A DNA stretch of 41,043 nt from an uncultured Photobacterium sp. (lineage in GTDB: Bacteria > Pseudomonadota > Gammaproteobacteria > Enterobacterales > Vibrionaceae). Numbering within the stretch: the stretch's first letter is position 1; each line of letters begins with the position of its first letter. Below, piece by piece: positions 16,520 to 24,925 of the stretch. Made by a program: the position numbers and the translations under genes. The stretch is from NCBI GenBank assembly GCA_947039005.1, contig CAMQXY010000016.1, positions 1 to 41,043 of the forward strand, written 5' to 3'. Below the pieces are notes generated by a model that was not told the DNA's origin, made no database searches, and saw nothing but the letters and a program-made list of their open reading frames with translations.

Positions 16520-17683
16520 ATGCGCTTTGCTCTTCATCCTCAACGTATATTCACCCCAACGGGAATTCGCTATAACCATTATGTGGTGGTGAATAACGGT
16601 AAGGTTGAATGCGTTACTGATAGCCGACCTTCTGATTGTGAAGTGATTGAATTAGACGGTCAAACATTAGTCCCTGGCTTTATTGATATTCATATTCATG
16701 GCCGTGCAGGCGCTGATGTTATGGATGCAACGCCAGCAGCTTTACAAACTATCGCCCAAGCATTGCCTGCTACAGGCGTAGTGGCATGGGTTGGAACAAC
16801 CGTTACCGCACCGTGGCAGGATATTGTTTCAGCTTTACAGGTGGTGCGTAATTACTGTGAGCAGCCACAACAACAAGGCGCAACGTTATTAGGCAGCTTT
16901 CTTGAAGGACCTTATTTCACTGCGACTCACCGTGGTTCACACCCAACCCAATATTTAACCGCGCCAACTATTGCAGCCTTAGCGGAACTAAAAGAAGTGG
17001 CGGCGGATTCATTACTGCGTGTAGCGCTTGCGCCTGAATATGATGGTGCCAATGAAGCGATTCAATGGTTAACCGATAACGGTATTAAAACCTCGATTGC
17101 ACATACTAATGCCAATTTTGAACAAGTGACCCAAGCCCATCACCATGGTGCTGATTGTGGGGTGCATTTATTTAATGGCATGAGTGGCTTACATCACCGT
17201 GAGCCGGGTTGTGCTGGGGCGGTGCTTTATCACGATATGTTAGTTGAACTGATTGCTGATGGTATTCATGTTCACCCCGTGATGATGGAATTGGCTTATC
17301 GCATTAAAGGCTATCAAGGCATGGCATTAATCACCGATTGCATGCGTGCTGGTGGTCTTGATGATGGTAAGTACCAACTCGGTGCGCAGATGGTAACGGT
17401 GACTAATGGTGAAGCACGTACTGATGATGGTTCATTGGCGGGAAGCACTTGCAGTTTAGATCAAGCTATCCGCAATATGATTTTGTTAGCCAATGTTCCT
17501 GAATGGGAAGCTATTCAGATGGCAACGGCGGTACCTGCAAAATATTTGGGTATTGACGATCAACTAGGTGCTATTGCCACCGGATATAACGCCAGTTTTG
17601 CCGTACTTAATAGTCAATTTGAAATTCAAGCAACTGTGATCGACGGTGAATGGTATTACCCATCATCGGATCAACAACAATAA
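16520..17683 (+). CDS. agaA: N-acetylgalactosamine-6-phosphate deacetylase
   Basis: This 387-residue amidohydrolase of the NagA/AgaA family removes acetate from GalNAc-6-phosphate (or GlcNAc-6-phosphate). Metal and catalytic residues are visible: H58 and H60 in FIDIHIHGRAG, E129 in FLEGPYF, the HLFNGMSGLHHREPG stretch, and the catalytic aspartate in ITDCMRAGG near residue 275. It begins two bases after the EIIA gene with only a weak Shine-Dalgarno, so translational coupling is likely. GalNAc specificity is inferred from the agaS/agaZ context; the sequence alone does not exclude NagA. Confidence 0.88.
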   Translation: MRFALHPQRIFTPTGIRYNHYVVVNNGKVECVTDSRPSDCEVIELDGQTLVPGFIDIHIHGRAGADVMDATPAALQTIAQALPATGVVAWVGTTVTAPWQDIVSALQVVRNYCEQPQQQGATLLGSFLEGPYFTATHRGSHPTQYLTAPTIAALAELKEVAADSLLRVALAPEYDGANEAIQWLTDNGIKTSIAHTNANFEQVTQAHHHGADCGVHLFNGMSGLHHREPGCAGAVLYHDMLVELIADGIHVHPVMMELAYRIKGYQGMALITDCMRAGGLDDGKYQLGAQMVTVTNGEARTDDGSLAGSTCSLDQAIRNMILLANVPEWEAIQMATAVPAKYLGIDDQLGAIATGYNASFAVLNSQFEIQATVIDGEWYYPSSDQQQ

Positions 17684-17696
17684 TTCGTCATCATTC

Positions 17697-17714
17697 ACGC
17701 TTTATATAAGCGTG
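17697..17714 (+). other. Small hairpin between agaA and kduI
   Basis: CACGCTT and AAGCGTG form a 7-bp stem around TATA. No U-run follows. It is one of several hairpins at gene boundaries in this operon and might protect or process the mRNA. Confidence 0.4.
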
Positions 17715-17745
17715 GTGAATAATGTAATGATTTAAGAGGTTTTTC

Positions 17746-18576
17746 ATGGAAATTCGTCAACCAATTCATAGTCAGCATGCCAAGCAATTAGATACCGCGG
17801 GTATTCGTGAGCAGTTCTTAATTGAAAATATGTTTCAAGCAGGTCAAATCAACCTTACTTACAGCCATATCGACCGGATAATTGTCGGTGCGGCCGTACC
17901 GACTACTGCGGCTATTGTGTTTGAAGGCGGTAAAGAAATTGGGGTTGATTACTTCTTACAACGTCGTGAATTAGGTGTGATTAATATTGGTGCACCGGGT
18001 TTAGTGATTGTTGATGGTGAAACCTTTGAAATTGGTTCACGTGAAGCGATTTATGTCGGTATGGGCGCACAAGATATTCGATTTGAAAGTGTGATCGCGG
18101 ATCAACCTGCACGTTTTTACTTAAATTGTGCCCCTGCTCATCACAGTTACCCAACCCGCAAAATTACCCGTGAAGAAGCCTCTCCAGAGCAAATTGGTAG
18201 CCAAGAAAACTGTAACGTTCGCACTATTTATAAATACTTACATCCTTCTGTGTTACCAACCTGCCAACTATTAATGGGCATGACGGAACTGGCTGCGGGT
18301 AGCTTGTGGAACACCATGCCATGTCATACCCATGAACGTCGTATGGAAGTGTATTTGTACTTTGACATGAGCCAAGACAACATCGTGTTCCATTACATGG
18401 GCGAGCCACAAGAAACGCGCCATATTGTAGTGCGTAATGAACAAGCGGTGATCAGCCCAAGTTGGTCAATTCACTCTGGTGTTGGTACGGCGTCTTATAC
18501 CTTTATTTGGGGCATGGTGGGTGAAAACCAAACCTTCCACGATATGGATCATGTCGCGATGAGCGATCTTAAATAA
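17746..18576 (+). CDS. kduI: 5-keto-4-deoxyuronate isomerase
   Basis: This 276-residue cupin-fold isomerase (E. coli KduI 278) converts 5-dehydro-4-deoxy-D-glucuronate to 2,5-diketo-3-deoxygluconate. The zinc-binding motif is [16 protein letters not shown], with the final histidine in [13 protein letters not shown]. The ATG has AAGAGG upstream. Its substrate is what forms spontaneously from the unsaturated uronate released by the downstream hydrolase, so it handles the uronic half of the imported disaccharide. It is followed by kduD. Confidence 0.95.
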   Translation: MEIRQPIHSQHAKQLDTAGIREQFLIENMFQAGQINLTYSHIDRIIVGAAVPTTAAIVFEGGKEIGVDYFLQRRELGVINIGAPGLVIVDGETFEIGSREAIYVGMGAQDIRFESVIADQPARFYLNCAPAHHSYPTRKITREEASPEQIGSQENCNVRTIYKYLHPSVLPTCQLLMGMTELAAGSLWNTMPCHTHERRMEVYLYFDMSQDNIVFHYMGEPQETRHIVVRNEQAVISPSWSIHSGVGTASYTFIWGMVGENQTFHDMDHVAMSDLK

Positions 18577-18614
18577 GCCTTACTTTTTGACAGTTAAGCG
18601 TTAATTTATTTAGC

Positions 18615-18644
18615 AAGTAGTGCTCGCTAGCGTTGGCGCTACTT
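18615..18644 (+). other. Intercistronic hairpin between kduI and kduD
   Basis: AAGTAGTGC and GCGCTACTT pair over 9 bp with one U-G wobble and a 12-nt loop. It ends four bases before the kduD Shine-Dalgarno AAGGAT (18648-18653). No U-run is present. Confidence 0.45.
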
Positions 18645-18661
18645 TACAAGGATAGAACTCA

Positions 18662-19417
18662 ATGAATATGTTTGATTTAAGCGGTAAAGTTGCGATTGTG
18701 ACGGGTTGTAATACAGGTTTAGGCCAAGGCATGGCACTAGGACTTGCAAAAGCAGGTGCTGATATCGTGGGTATTGGTCATCAAGAAGCGCCTGAAACCC
18801 AAGCACAAGTAGAAGCATTAGGACGTAAGTTCCATTACATTACGGCTAACTTAATGGAACAAGATAAGCTTGAAAGTATTGTTGCAGAAGCGGTAGAAGT
18901 GATGGGGCATGTTGATATTTTAATTAACAATGCTGGCATTATTCGTCGTCAAGATCTGCTGAAATTCTCTGAAAGTGATTGGGATGATGTGATCAACATT
19001 AACCAAAAGACACTGTTCTTCTTATCCCAAGCGGTTGCTAAACGTTTTGTTGAGCAAGGCAATGGCGGCAAGATCATCAATATCGCTTCAATGTTATCTT
19101 TCCAAGGGGGTATTCGCGTACCGTCATACACCGCAAGTAAATCAGCAGTTATGGGTCTAACCCGCGCATTAGCGACTGAATTAGCTGAGCATAAGATTAA
19201 TGTCAATGCGATTGCCCCTGGTTATATGGCGACTGACAATACTGAAGCGTTGCGTGCCGATGCTGATCGTAACGCGGCAATTTTAGAGCGTATTCCTGCT
19301 AATCGTTGGGGATTACCGTCTGATCTTGAAGGGCCTGCGGTCTTTTTAGCATCAAGTGCAAGTGATTACATTAATGGTTACACCATCGCCGTTGATGGTG
19401 GTTGGTTAGCACGCTAA
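18662..19417 (+). CDS. kduD: 2-dehydro-3-deoxy-D-gluconate 5-dehydrogenase
   Basis: This 251-residue short-chain dehydrogenase (E. coli KduD 253) reduces 2,5-diketo-3-deoxygluconate to KDG. The cofactor loop TGCNTGLGQGMA, NNAGIIRR, the catalytic tyrosine and lysine in SYTASKSAVMG, and NVNAIAPGYMATDNTEALR are all present. It follows kduI and lies 12 bases before the uronyl hydrolase gene. The KDG kinase and aldolase needed next are not in this window. Confidence 0.95.
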   Translation: MNMFDLSGKVAIVTGCNTGLGQGMALGLAKAGADIVGIGHQEAPETQAQVEALGRKFHYITANLMEQDKLESIVAEAVEVMGHVDILINNAGIIRRQDLLKFSESDWDDVININQKTLFFLSQAVAKRFVEQGNGGKIINIASMLSFQGGIRVPSYTASKSAVMGLTRALATELAEHKINVNAIAPGYMATDNTEALRADADRNAAILERIPANRWGLPSDLEGPAVFLASSASDYINGYTIAVDGGWLAR

Positions 19418-19429
19418 GGAGAGCAGATC

Positions 19430-20482
19430 ATGGCAGCATTAGGTTCAAAAGAAACGATTTTAACGGCAATGAAACGTGTTTATCGTTACCAAGCCCAAAA
19501 CCAAACCCGTAGTGTGGTACGTCGTAGTGGTAAAACCCGTTTTATTAAAGATACTGACTGGGAACGTGGTGTATTTTGGTCTTGTGTTTCAGCGGCATGG
19601 CTAGCAACGGATGATAATGAATATCTTGATGGGGTAATGAATTATACCCTCCATACTGGTTTTCGCCCTGGGCCTAATGATCGTTTTGCTGATGATCATA
19701 TTTGCTGCCAAGCCTACCTTGATGTTTATCCATTAATTGATCAAATTGAAGCGTTAGAGCCAACCATTAAAGCGTTAGATCTTATGGTTGAGAGCCCACA
19801 AGCGGGTCGTAAAGATTGGTGGTGGTGTGACTCATTATTTATGGCACCGCCAGCATTTGCGGCATTAACCCAACGCACAGGTGATGCTAAATACCTTGAT
19901 TACATGAACACCGCATTTTGGGATTCTGTTGAGCATCTACTCGACCCTGAAACGGGTCTGTTCTACCGTGATTACCGCTATATTCCTGATGGTAATGGTG
20001 GCGAGTTACGTGAAGCTAATGGCAATAAAGTCTTTTGGAGCCGTGGCATTGGCTGGGTATTAGCCGCTATACCACGCTTATTAGCGCGTATGCCTGCCGA
20101 TTATCCACAGCGTGAAAAGTATTTGGCGCTATTTACCTCACTGGCTGCTGAAGTGATTAAATATCAACAAGCGGATGGTTTTTGGCGTACAAGTTTACTC
20201 GACCCTGAAAATTTCCCTGCACCAGAAAGCAGTGCCACGGCATTGTTCTGTTACGGCTTAGCATGGGGTATTAAGCAAGGTCACCTTGACGCTGATATCT
20301 ACATGCCAGTGGTTGAGACTTCATGGACGGCATTACAAACCTGTATTCACGATAACGGCATGATGGGTTGGGTACAATTACCTGCGTTTAACCCACGTGA
20401 TGTCGCGTTTGAACATAATATTGACTACGGTGCAGGGGCGTTTTTATTAGCTGCCACCGCTGTTGCTGATTTAGTGTCATAA
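19430..20482 (+). CDS. GH105-type unsaturated uronyl hydrolase
   Basis: This 350-residue (alpha/alpha)6-barrel hydrolase hydrates the double bond of an unsaturated uronic acid at the non-reducing end and so splits the disaccharide. It looks more like the GH105 (YteR/YesR) family than the GH88 enzymes of streptococcal GAG loci. Candidate catalytic aspartates are D89 (RFADDHICCQAYLD) and D134 (WWWCDSLFMAPPAF); FWSRGIGWVLAAIPRLL and PESSATALFCYGLAWGI are typical. There is no signal peptide, so it acts in the cytoplasm after import. It is the last gene of the aga/kdu operon, with GGAGAG upstream and a strong terminator after it. The exact disaccharide is inferred from context. Confidence 0.82.
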   Translation: MAALGSKETILTAMKRVYRYQAQNQTRSVVRRSGKTRFIKDTDWERGVFWSCVSAAWLATDDNEYLDGVMNYTLHTGFRPGPNDRFADDHICCQAYLDVYPLIDQIEALEPTIKALDLMVESPQAGRKDWWWCDSLFMAPPAFAALTQRTGDAKYLDYMNTAFWDSVEHLLDPETGLFYRDYRYIPDGNGGELREANGNKVFWSRGIGWVLAAIPRLLARMPADYPQREKYLALFTSLAAEVIKYQQADGFWRTSLLDPENFPAPESSATALFCYGLAWGIKQGHLDADIYMPVVETSWTALQTCIHDNGMMGWVQLPAFNPRDVAFEHNIDYGAGAFLLAATAVADLVS

Positions 20483-20527
20483 ATAAAAAATAACGTCAAT
20501 GTAAGTTGGTGAAAGCTAGGTAACTTC

Positions 20528-20561
20528 AAGCCGATTTGCTCGTCAGGTCGGCTTTTTTTTT
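20528..20561 (+). terminator. Terminator of the aga/kdu operon
   Basis: AAGCCGA (20528-20534) pairs with TCGGCTT (20548-20554) and is followed by a run of T. It closes the eleven-gene rightward transcript. Confidence 0.9.
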
Positions 20562-20567
20562 GATTCA

Positions 20568-20767
20568 TTGTGGATTAACTAAAAACGATAAAAAACGATA
20601 TTGTAATGAATAAGTTAGTCATCATTGTTGCTGCTGTGGCAAACTTTCATAATCCACAAACCTTTGGTACGTGTCGTTTAGTCAAGTAATCGTCAGCAAG
20701 GAAAATCCTGAGGGATAAAAAGAGGGTTTATATTCGTATCTTATGGATACTGTATAAGCCTTTTTTT
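20568..20767 (+). ncRNA. Candidate small RNA or leader with its own terminator
   Basis: After the operon terminator, about 200 bases with no credible gene end in a second terminator-like structure at 20722-20767: an imperfect outer stem AGGGTTTATA/TATAAGCCT, an inner GTATC/GATAC stem and seven T. Upstream, TTGTGGATTA (20568-20577) and TAATCCACAA (20650-20659) are perfect complements 72 bases apart. This suggests a structured transcript. I cannot name a family and see no strong promoter. Confidence 0.35.
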
Positions 20768-20950
20768 ATTTTAAACGCATAGTTTTTATTTTTAATTGAT
20801 AGCTTTTAAGCGTGAATGACTGCAAATATTGGGATAATCATTAAAGTCTGTGAGATAATACTTAGTTAAGGTATAAATCAGTCACATTAGGACTGGATTT
20901 ATTCTCTCCGAGATATTTTTATTGTATTCCCAATCGAGTTAGTGGACTTA
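20768..20950. other. Upstream region of the FAD oxidoreductase gene
   Basis: This is the AT-rich remainder of the intergenic stretch. A TTGGGA and a GATAAT near 20830-20856 are loosely promoter-like but with long spacing (about 19). Nothing else stands out. Confidence 0.3.
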
Positions 20951-22558
20951 ATGATACGTATTAATGAAGTTAAATTACCGTTAGATCATAGTGAAGTCGC
21001 TTTACATGATTTTGTCATCAACAAGTTATCGATCAATAAAGATCAAGTGGTTGATATTCACGTCTTTAAACGCGGTTATGATGCCCGTAAAAAGAATGAT
21101 ATCTATCTGATTTATACTTTAGACATCACCTTAAAAGATGTTGATGAAGAGCAATTACTAACGACATTTGCTGACGATCATCAGGTGAAAGCATCACCAG
21201 ATACTAGCTATAAATATGTTGCTCAAGCACCTAAAGATTTAACTGAACGTCCAATCGTGATTGGTATGGGTCCGTGTGGTTTGTTTACTGGACTTATTCT
21301 GGCGCAGATGGGTTTTAACCCTATTATCTTAGAGCGCGGAAAATCAGTGCATGAGCGCGCCAAAGATACTTTCCGTTTTTGGCGTACACGTGAGCTAAAC
21401 ACAGAATCAAATGTGCAATTTGGTGAAGGTGGCGCAGGTACGTTCTCTGACGGTAAATTATACAGCCAAGTGAAAGATCCACATTTCTTAGGTCTTAAAG
21501 TTAAACAAGAATTTGTTGCAGCAGGCGCACCAGCTGAAATTATTTATGTTAGTAAGCCTCATATCGGTACCTATAAACTGGTGACGATGGTTGAAAAAAT
21601 GCGCAGTAAAATCATCGAGCTTGGCGGCGAAATTCGTTTCGAAACTCGCGTTGAAGAAATTAATATTGATGATAATCAAGTCACTGGCGTAACATTATCA
21701 ACCGGTGAAGTGATCCCATCAAAGCACGTGGCATTAGCCATTGGCCACAGTGCGCGTGACACCTTCAAGATGCTGCACGACAAAGGTGTTCATTTAGAAG
21801 CTCAATCGTTCTCGGTTGGTTTCCGTATTGAACATAAGCAAGCAATGATCGATGCAGCCCGTTTTGGTAAAAATGCAGGTCATCCATTACTTGGTGCCGC
21901 GGATTATAAACTGGTTCACCATTGTAAAAATGGTCGTTCAGTGTATAGCTTCTGTATGTGTCCTGGTGGGGTAGTTGTTGCCGCGACATCAGAGCTTGAG
22001 TCTGTGGTAACCAACGGTATGAGCCAATATTCACGTAGTGAGCGTAATGCTAATAGCGCGATTGTGGTGGGTATTTCACCTGAAGACTTTGCTAACGATC
22101 CAATGCAAGGTATTGCTCTGCAACGTCAATTAGAGCGCAATGCTTATGTTCTTGGTGGTAGCAGCTATGATGCACCTGCACAATGTGTTGGTGATTTCTT
22201 AGCGGGTAAAACGATCAGTCAGATGGGTGATGTTGAGCCGTCTTATAAGCCAAATGTTAAACTGACAGATTTAAGCACCAGTTTGCCTGCTTATGCAATT
22301 GAAGCGATCCGTGAAGCATTGCCAGCGTTTAATAAAAAGATCAAAGGTTTCTCAAACGCCGATAGCATGCTAACAGGTGTTGAGACACGTACTTCGTCAC
22401 CAGTACAAATTAAACGTGGTAAAGATTACCAAAGTATTAACACCAAAGGTTTATACCCTGGTGGTGAAGGTGCAGGTTATGCTGGTGGTATTTTATCTGC
22501 GGGTATTGATGGCATTAAAGTTGCCGAAGCGATCGCGCTTGATATGTTGAATGCGTAA
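20951..22558 (+). CDS. FAD-dependent oxidoreductase, COG2509 family
   Basis: This 535-residue flavoprotein belongs to the COG2509 family of uncharacterised FAD-dependent dehydrogenases. An N-terminal domain of about 85 residues precedes the dinucleotide fold (PIVIGMGPCGLFTGLILAQ near residue 100). The conserved QFGEGGAGTFSDGKLYSQ and the C-terminal GLYPGGEGAGYAGGILSAG close the FAD site. A GTG at 20942 is an alternative start three codons upstream; I prefer ATG 20951 with GGA before it. It appears monocistronic. Substrate and electron partner are not known for the family. Confidence 0.85.
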   Translation: MIRINEVKLPLDHSEVALHDFVINKLSINKDQVVDIHVFKRGYDARKKNDIYLIYTLDITLKDVDEEQLLTTFADDHQVKASPDTSYKYVAQAPKDLTERPIVIGMGPCGLFTGLILAQMGFNPIILERGKSVHERAKDTFRFWRTRELNTESNVQFGEGGAGTFSDGKLYSQVKDPHFLGLKVKQEFVAAGAPAEIIYVSKPHIGTYKLVTMVEKMRSKIIELGGEIRFETRVEEINIDDNQVTGVTLSTGEVIPSKHVALAIGHSARDTFKMLHDKGVHLEAQSFSVGFRIEHKQAMIDAARFGKNAGHPLLGAADYKLVHHCKNGRSVYSFCMCPGGVVVAATSELESVVTNGMSQYSRSERNANSAIVVGISPEDFANDPMQGIALQRQLERNAYVLGGSSYDAPAQCVGDFLAGKTISQMGDVEPSYKPNVKLTDLSTSLPAYAIEAIREALPAFNKKIKGFSNADSMLTGVETRTSSPVQIKRGKDYQSINTKGLYPGGEGAGYAGGILSAGIDGIKVAEAIALDMLNA

Positions 22559-22570
22559 TTAGTTAAATAT

Positions 22571-22614
22571 AAAGGTGTAATAGCAGCGAATTAACATTTT
22601 GTTATTCCACCTTT
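22571..22614 (+). terminator. Hairpin after the FAD oxidoreductase gene
   Basis: AAAGGTGTAATA pairs with TATTCCACCTTT with one mismatch and a long loop. The downstream sequence is only moderately T-rich, so this is a weak terminator. Confidence 0.4.
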
Positions 22615-22992
22615 ATTATTGTTTATATATCCAAATGGTTATTCTCTTCTTTTTGTTCTGCATATTATCTCTATTTATTATCTTATTATTAAAATAATAG
22701 CTCGATCCAATATTTGTTAATTGTATGAAAGTGATTATTTTAACTTATTGTTTATAAAGTAAAAAATATTAACATAATGAAAAGTGATATTTTGTAATTT
22801 CTAATAAGAATATCAATTATCGCTATTTGTTATTTTTAATGTAATTTTTATTCGTCATTTAAAGTTGCTAGCCATGCTGAAATATTTGGTACAATGGCGC
22901 GTAATAACAGTAAATAGCCTTTGTCGATGGATAGAGTGCTAAGGGTTTACTGATAGTAATAATATGGAAATATAGTCGGATATAAATAGTAA
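22615..22992. other. AT-rich intergenic region before the DUF1275 gene
   Basis: These 378 bases are strongly AT-rich with no credible open frame. Near the right end TTGCTA (22865-22870) and TACAAT (22890-22895) form a possible promoter with a 19-bp spacer for the DUF1275 gene. I see no other structure. Confidence 0.4.
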
Positions 22993-23670
22993 ATGTTAAA
23001 TGAAAGGCGGTTCTTTTTATCATTAATGCCATATTTGTTATTGTTTATAGCAGGTGTTGTTGATTCGGTTGGTTTTTTACACCTTAAAGATGGGGTGTTT
23101 GCTTCTTTTATGAGTGGTAACTCGACCCACATGGGGATGATGCTCAGTTATCATGATTACCCACGTGCTTCTGTTTATATTGCCATATTAGGTATCTTTA
23201 TTATTGGGGCAATGTCAGGCGAATTAATTGCATTATCTAGTCATCGATTCTACCGTGGTGTTGTTATGACATCGGTATCAATTGTGCTGCTATTTGCGAC
23301 TATTATGCAATACTATGTGCCTTTTTTAGTGGTTAATTTTATTATTTGTTATGGCATGGGGATGCAAAATATTGCCTTGCGTTTAACCATTGAAAAAGCG
23401 ATACCACTGACTTACGCCACCGGTTATTTAGTCAATATTGGTCGATTATTGGCATTGGCGATTGTCGGTAAAGGCGAACCAAAGCGCTTGATGCAATATC
23501 TGTGTTTGTGGGGTTCATTAATCAGTGGAGCAGTAATAGGAGGGATTATTATGCAGACCATACCTCAATATTCATTATTACTACCATTAGCATTAACTAC
23601 CTTCATTGCAATCACATTGCTTTATATTGAGCATAGTCACCGTTCAACGCCGATTGATACTGAATTGTAA
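22993..23670 (+). CDS. DUF1275 (YoaK) family membrane protein
   Basis: This 225-residue inner-membrane protein of the DUF1275/YoaK family has unknown function. About six hydrophobic segments are visible. The family's N-terminal signature is present: AGVVDSVGFLHLKDGVFASF, then MSGNSTHMG, and later YGMGMQNIALRLT and YATGYLVNIGRLL. The ATG follows only a weak GGA Shine-Dalgarno. It is convergent with nanA and ends at their shared terminator. No link with sialic acid use is evident beyond adjacency. Confidence 0.88.
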   Translation: MLNERRFFLSLMPYLLLFIAGVVDSVGFLHLKDGVFASFMSGNSTHMGMMLSYHDYPRASVYIAILGIFIIGAMSGELIALSSHRFYRGVVMTSVSIVLLFATIMQYYVPFLVVNFIICYGMGMQNIALRLTIEKAIPLTYATGYLVNIGRLLALAIVGKGEPKRLMQYLCLWGSLISGAVIGGIIMQTIPQYSLLLPLALTTFIAITLLYIEHSHRSTPIDTEL

Positions 23671-23702
23671 TCATACGTATCGATTCACACTGTAAATAAT
23701 AC

Positions 23703-23733
23703 AAAGCCAGCAAAATAATTGCTGGCTTTTTTT
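23703..23733. terminator. Bidirectional terminator between DUF1275 gene and nanA
   Basis: AAAGCCAGC (23703-23711) and GCTGGCTTT (23721-23729) form a perfect 9-bp stem followed by T on the plus strand. The left A bases give a short U tract for the minus strand as well. Confidence 0.88.
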
Positions 23734-23747
23734 GTTCGCGATAGCTT

Positions 23748-24641
23748 TTAAGCTGCTAAAATCGCATCCCGCATTTTACAGATAACATCTTGTTTTTGTT
23801 CTGTTGTTAATGTGCGTAATGGTAAGCGAGGATTGCCAGCATCAATATCATGTAACATCATTGCTGTTTTACCTGCAGCAACACCACCGTATTCAACTAA
23901 GACACGAATCAGTGCAATCACATTGTCCATTTTATTGATCACAGTTTGGTGATCACCTTTAGCAAAGGCATCAATCATGTCGTGATAAAGTGGTGCAGCA
24001 TAATTATAAGTACTACCCACAGCACTGATTGCGCCAACCGCTAATGCGCCAGGGAAATGCTCATCAACGCCCCACGGTACATCAAACTTACTATCACAAA
24101 CACGTAAACAGCGCTGGTATTCATATAAATTCGTGCTATTAAATTTCACCCCATATAAGTTAGGGATAACTTTATCAGCAGCAATGAGGAACTGCTCCAT
24201 ATCAACGGTTACGCCACTCATTTCTGAATGGTAGTAATAAAACCCTTTTGATGGCGCAGCTTCAGCGACCGCTTTGCAATAGTTAACCAGATCGGTAACA
24301 TTATTAGGTTTAAAGAAACAAGGTCCAATGGCAGAAGTCGCATAAATGTCTAATTGATCAGCATGGCGGGTTAATTCTAGGGTATCGGCAATACTTAAAG
24401 CACCCGTATGAATAATTAACTTTAATTTACCAGCACTTGCTTGTACCCAACGTTCTGCAACCGTTTTACGTTCAGCGACTGAACAATGAATACCTTCGCC
24501 AGTTGTTCCTAAGACGTAAGCACCGACAATATTGGTGGCAATTAAATGCTGAGCAATTGCATCAATAGCGACGTAATCAATTTCACCATTGGCTAAAAAT
24601 GGCGTATGAGGGGCTGCAATTAAACCTGTTAGCTTTTCCAT
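23748..24641 (-). CDS. nanA: N-acetylneuraminate lyase
   Basis: This class I aldolase of 297 residues splits N-acetylneuraminate into ManNAc and pyruvate. The Schiff-base lysine is K166 (YGVKFNST) and the catalytic tyrosine is Y137 (GFYYYHSEMSG); the pyruvate-binding GTTGEG motif lies at 45-50. This motif resembles the Pasteurellaceae, Vibrio and animal type more than E. coli NanA. AAGGAT precedes the ATG. It is transcribed divergently from nanR. A well-formed promoter (TTGCCA-N17-TATGAT) and a palindromic operator lie in its upstream region. Confidence 0.95.
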   Translation of the reverse strand: MEKLTGLIAAPHTPFLANGEIDYVAIDAIAQHLIATNIVGAYVLGTTGEGIHCSVAERKTVAERWVQASAGKLKLIIHTGALSIADTLELTRHADQLDIYATSAIGPCFFKPNNVTDLVNYCKAVAEAAPSKGFYYYHSEMSGVTVDMEQFLIAADKVIPNLYGVKFNSTNLYEYQRCLRVCDSKFDVPWGVDEHFPGALAVGAISAVGSTYNYAAPLYHDMIDAFAKGDHQTVINKMDNVIALIRVLVEYGGVAAGKTAMMLHDIDAGNPRLPLRTLTTEQKQDVICKMRDAILAA

Positions 24642-24658
24642 GTCTCAGATCCTTATTG

Positions 24659-24673
24659 TGAAGTTTTACTTCC
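24659..24673. promoter_or_regulatory. NanR operator 1, in the nanA leader
   Basis: TGAAGTTTTACTTCC is a palindrome with perfect GAAGT/ACTTC arms around TTT. It matches two other copies in this locus (24856-24870 and 26016-26030). It lies about 20 bases downstream of the predicted nanA transcription start, so bound repressor could block elongation. Confidence 0.7.
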
Positions 24674-24700
24674 AAATATAAATATTTTTGGAGTTGGTGT

Positions 24701-24729
24701 ATCATACGAAGTGAAATTTAGGTTGGCAA
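24701..24729 (-). promoter_or_regulatory. Sigma-70-type promoter of nanA
   Basis: On the minus strand TTGCCA (24729-24724) and TATGAT (24706-24701) are separated by exactly 17 bases. The predicted start is near 24694, about 50 bases before the nanA ATG. Confidence 0.6.
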
Positions 24730-24847
24730 TAAAAAATAAATGACTTTTAGGGCTTTTAATGGAAACTGTGATCTATTGCTATTAATTGACAGTTGAAATT
24801 TATAAAATATTTTTTTATCGCTATTTTAGGTTGAAATGATCATTGGA

Positions 24848-24876
24848 TTGGATTTTGGAGTAAAACTTCATAATGA
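24848..24876 (+). promoter_or_regulatory. Promoter of nanR with NanR operator 2 in its spacer
   Basis: TTGGAT (24848-24853) and TAATGA (24871-24876) are 17 bases apart. The spacer holds TGGAGTAAAACTTCA (24856-24870), the second copy of the NanR palindrome, so repressor binding would exclude RNA polymerase and allow autoregulation. Confidence 0.5.
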
Positions 24877-24925
24877 TAATACGATAAAGATCGTCACCGA
24901 AGCTGAAGAATTGCAAGGATAACGT

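Noticed and set aside
24766-24785. CRP half-site TGTGA before the nan genes
   Set aside because: The second half does not match the consensus, so it is not listed as a CRP site.
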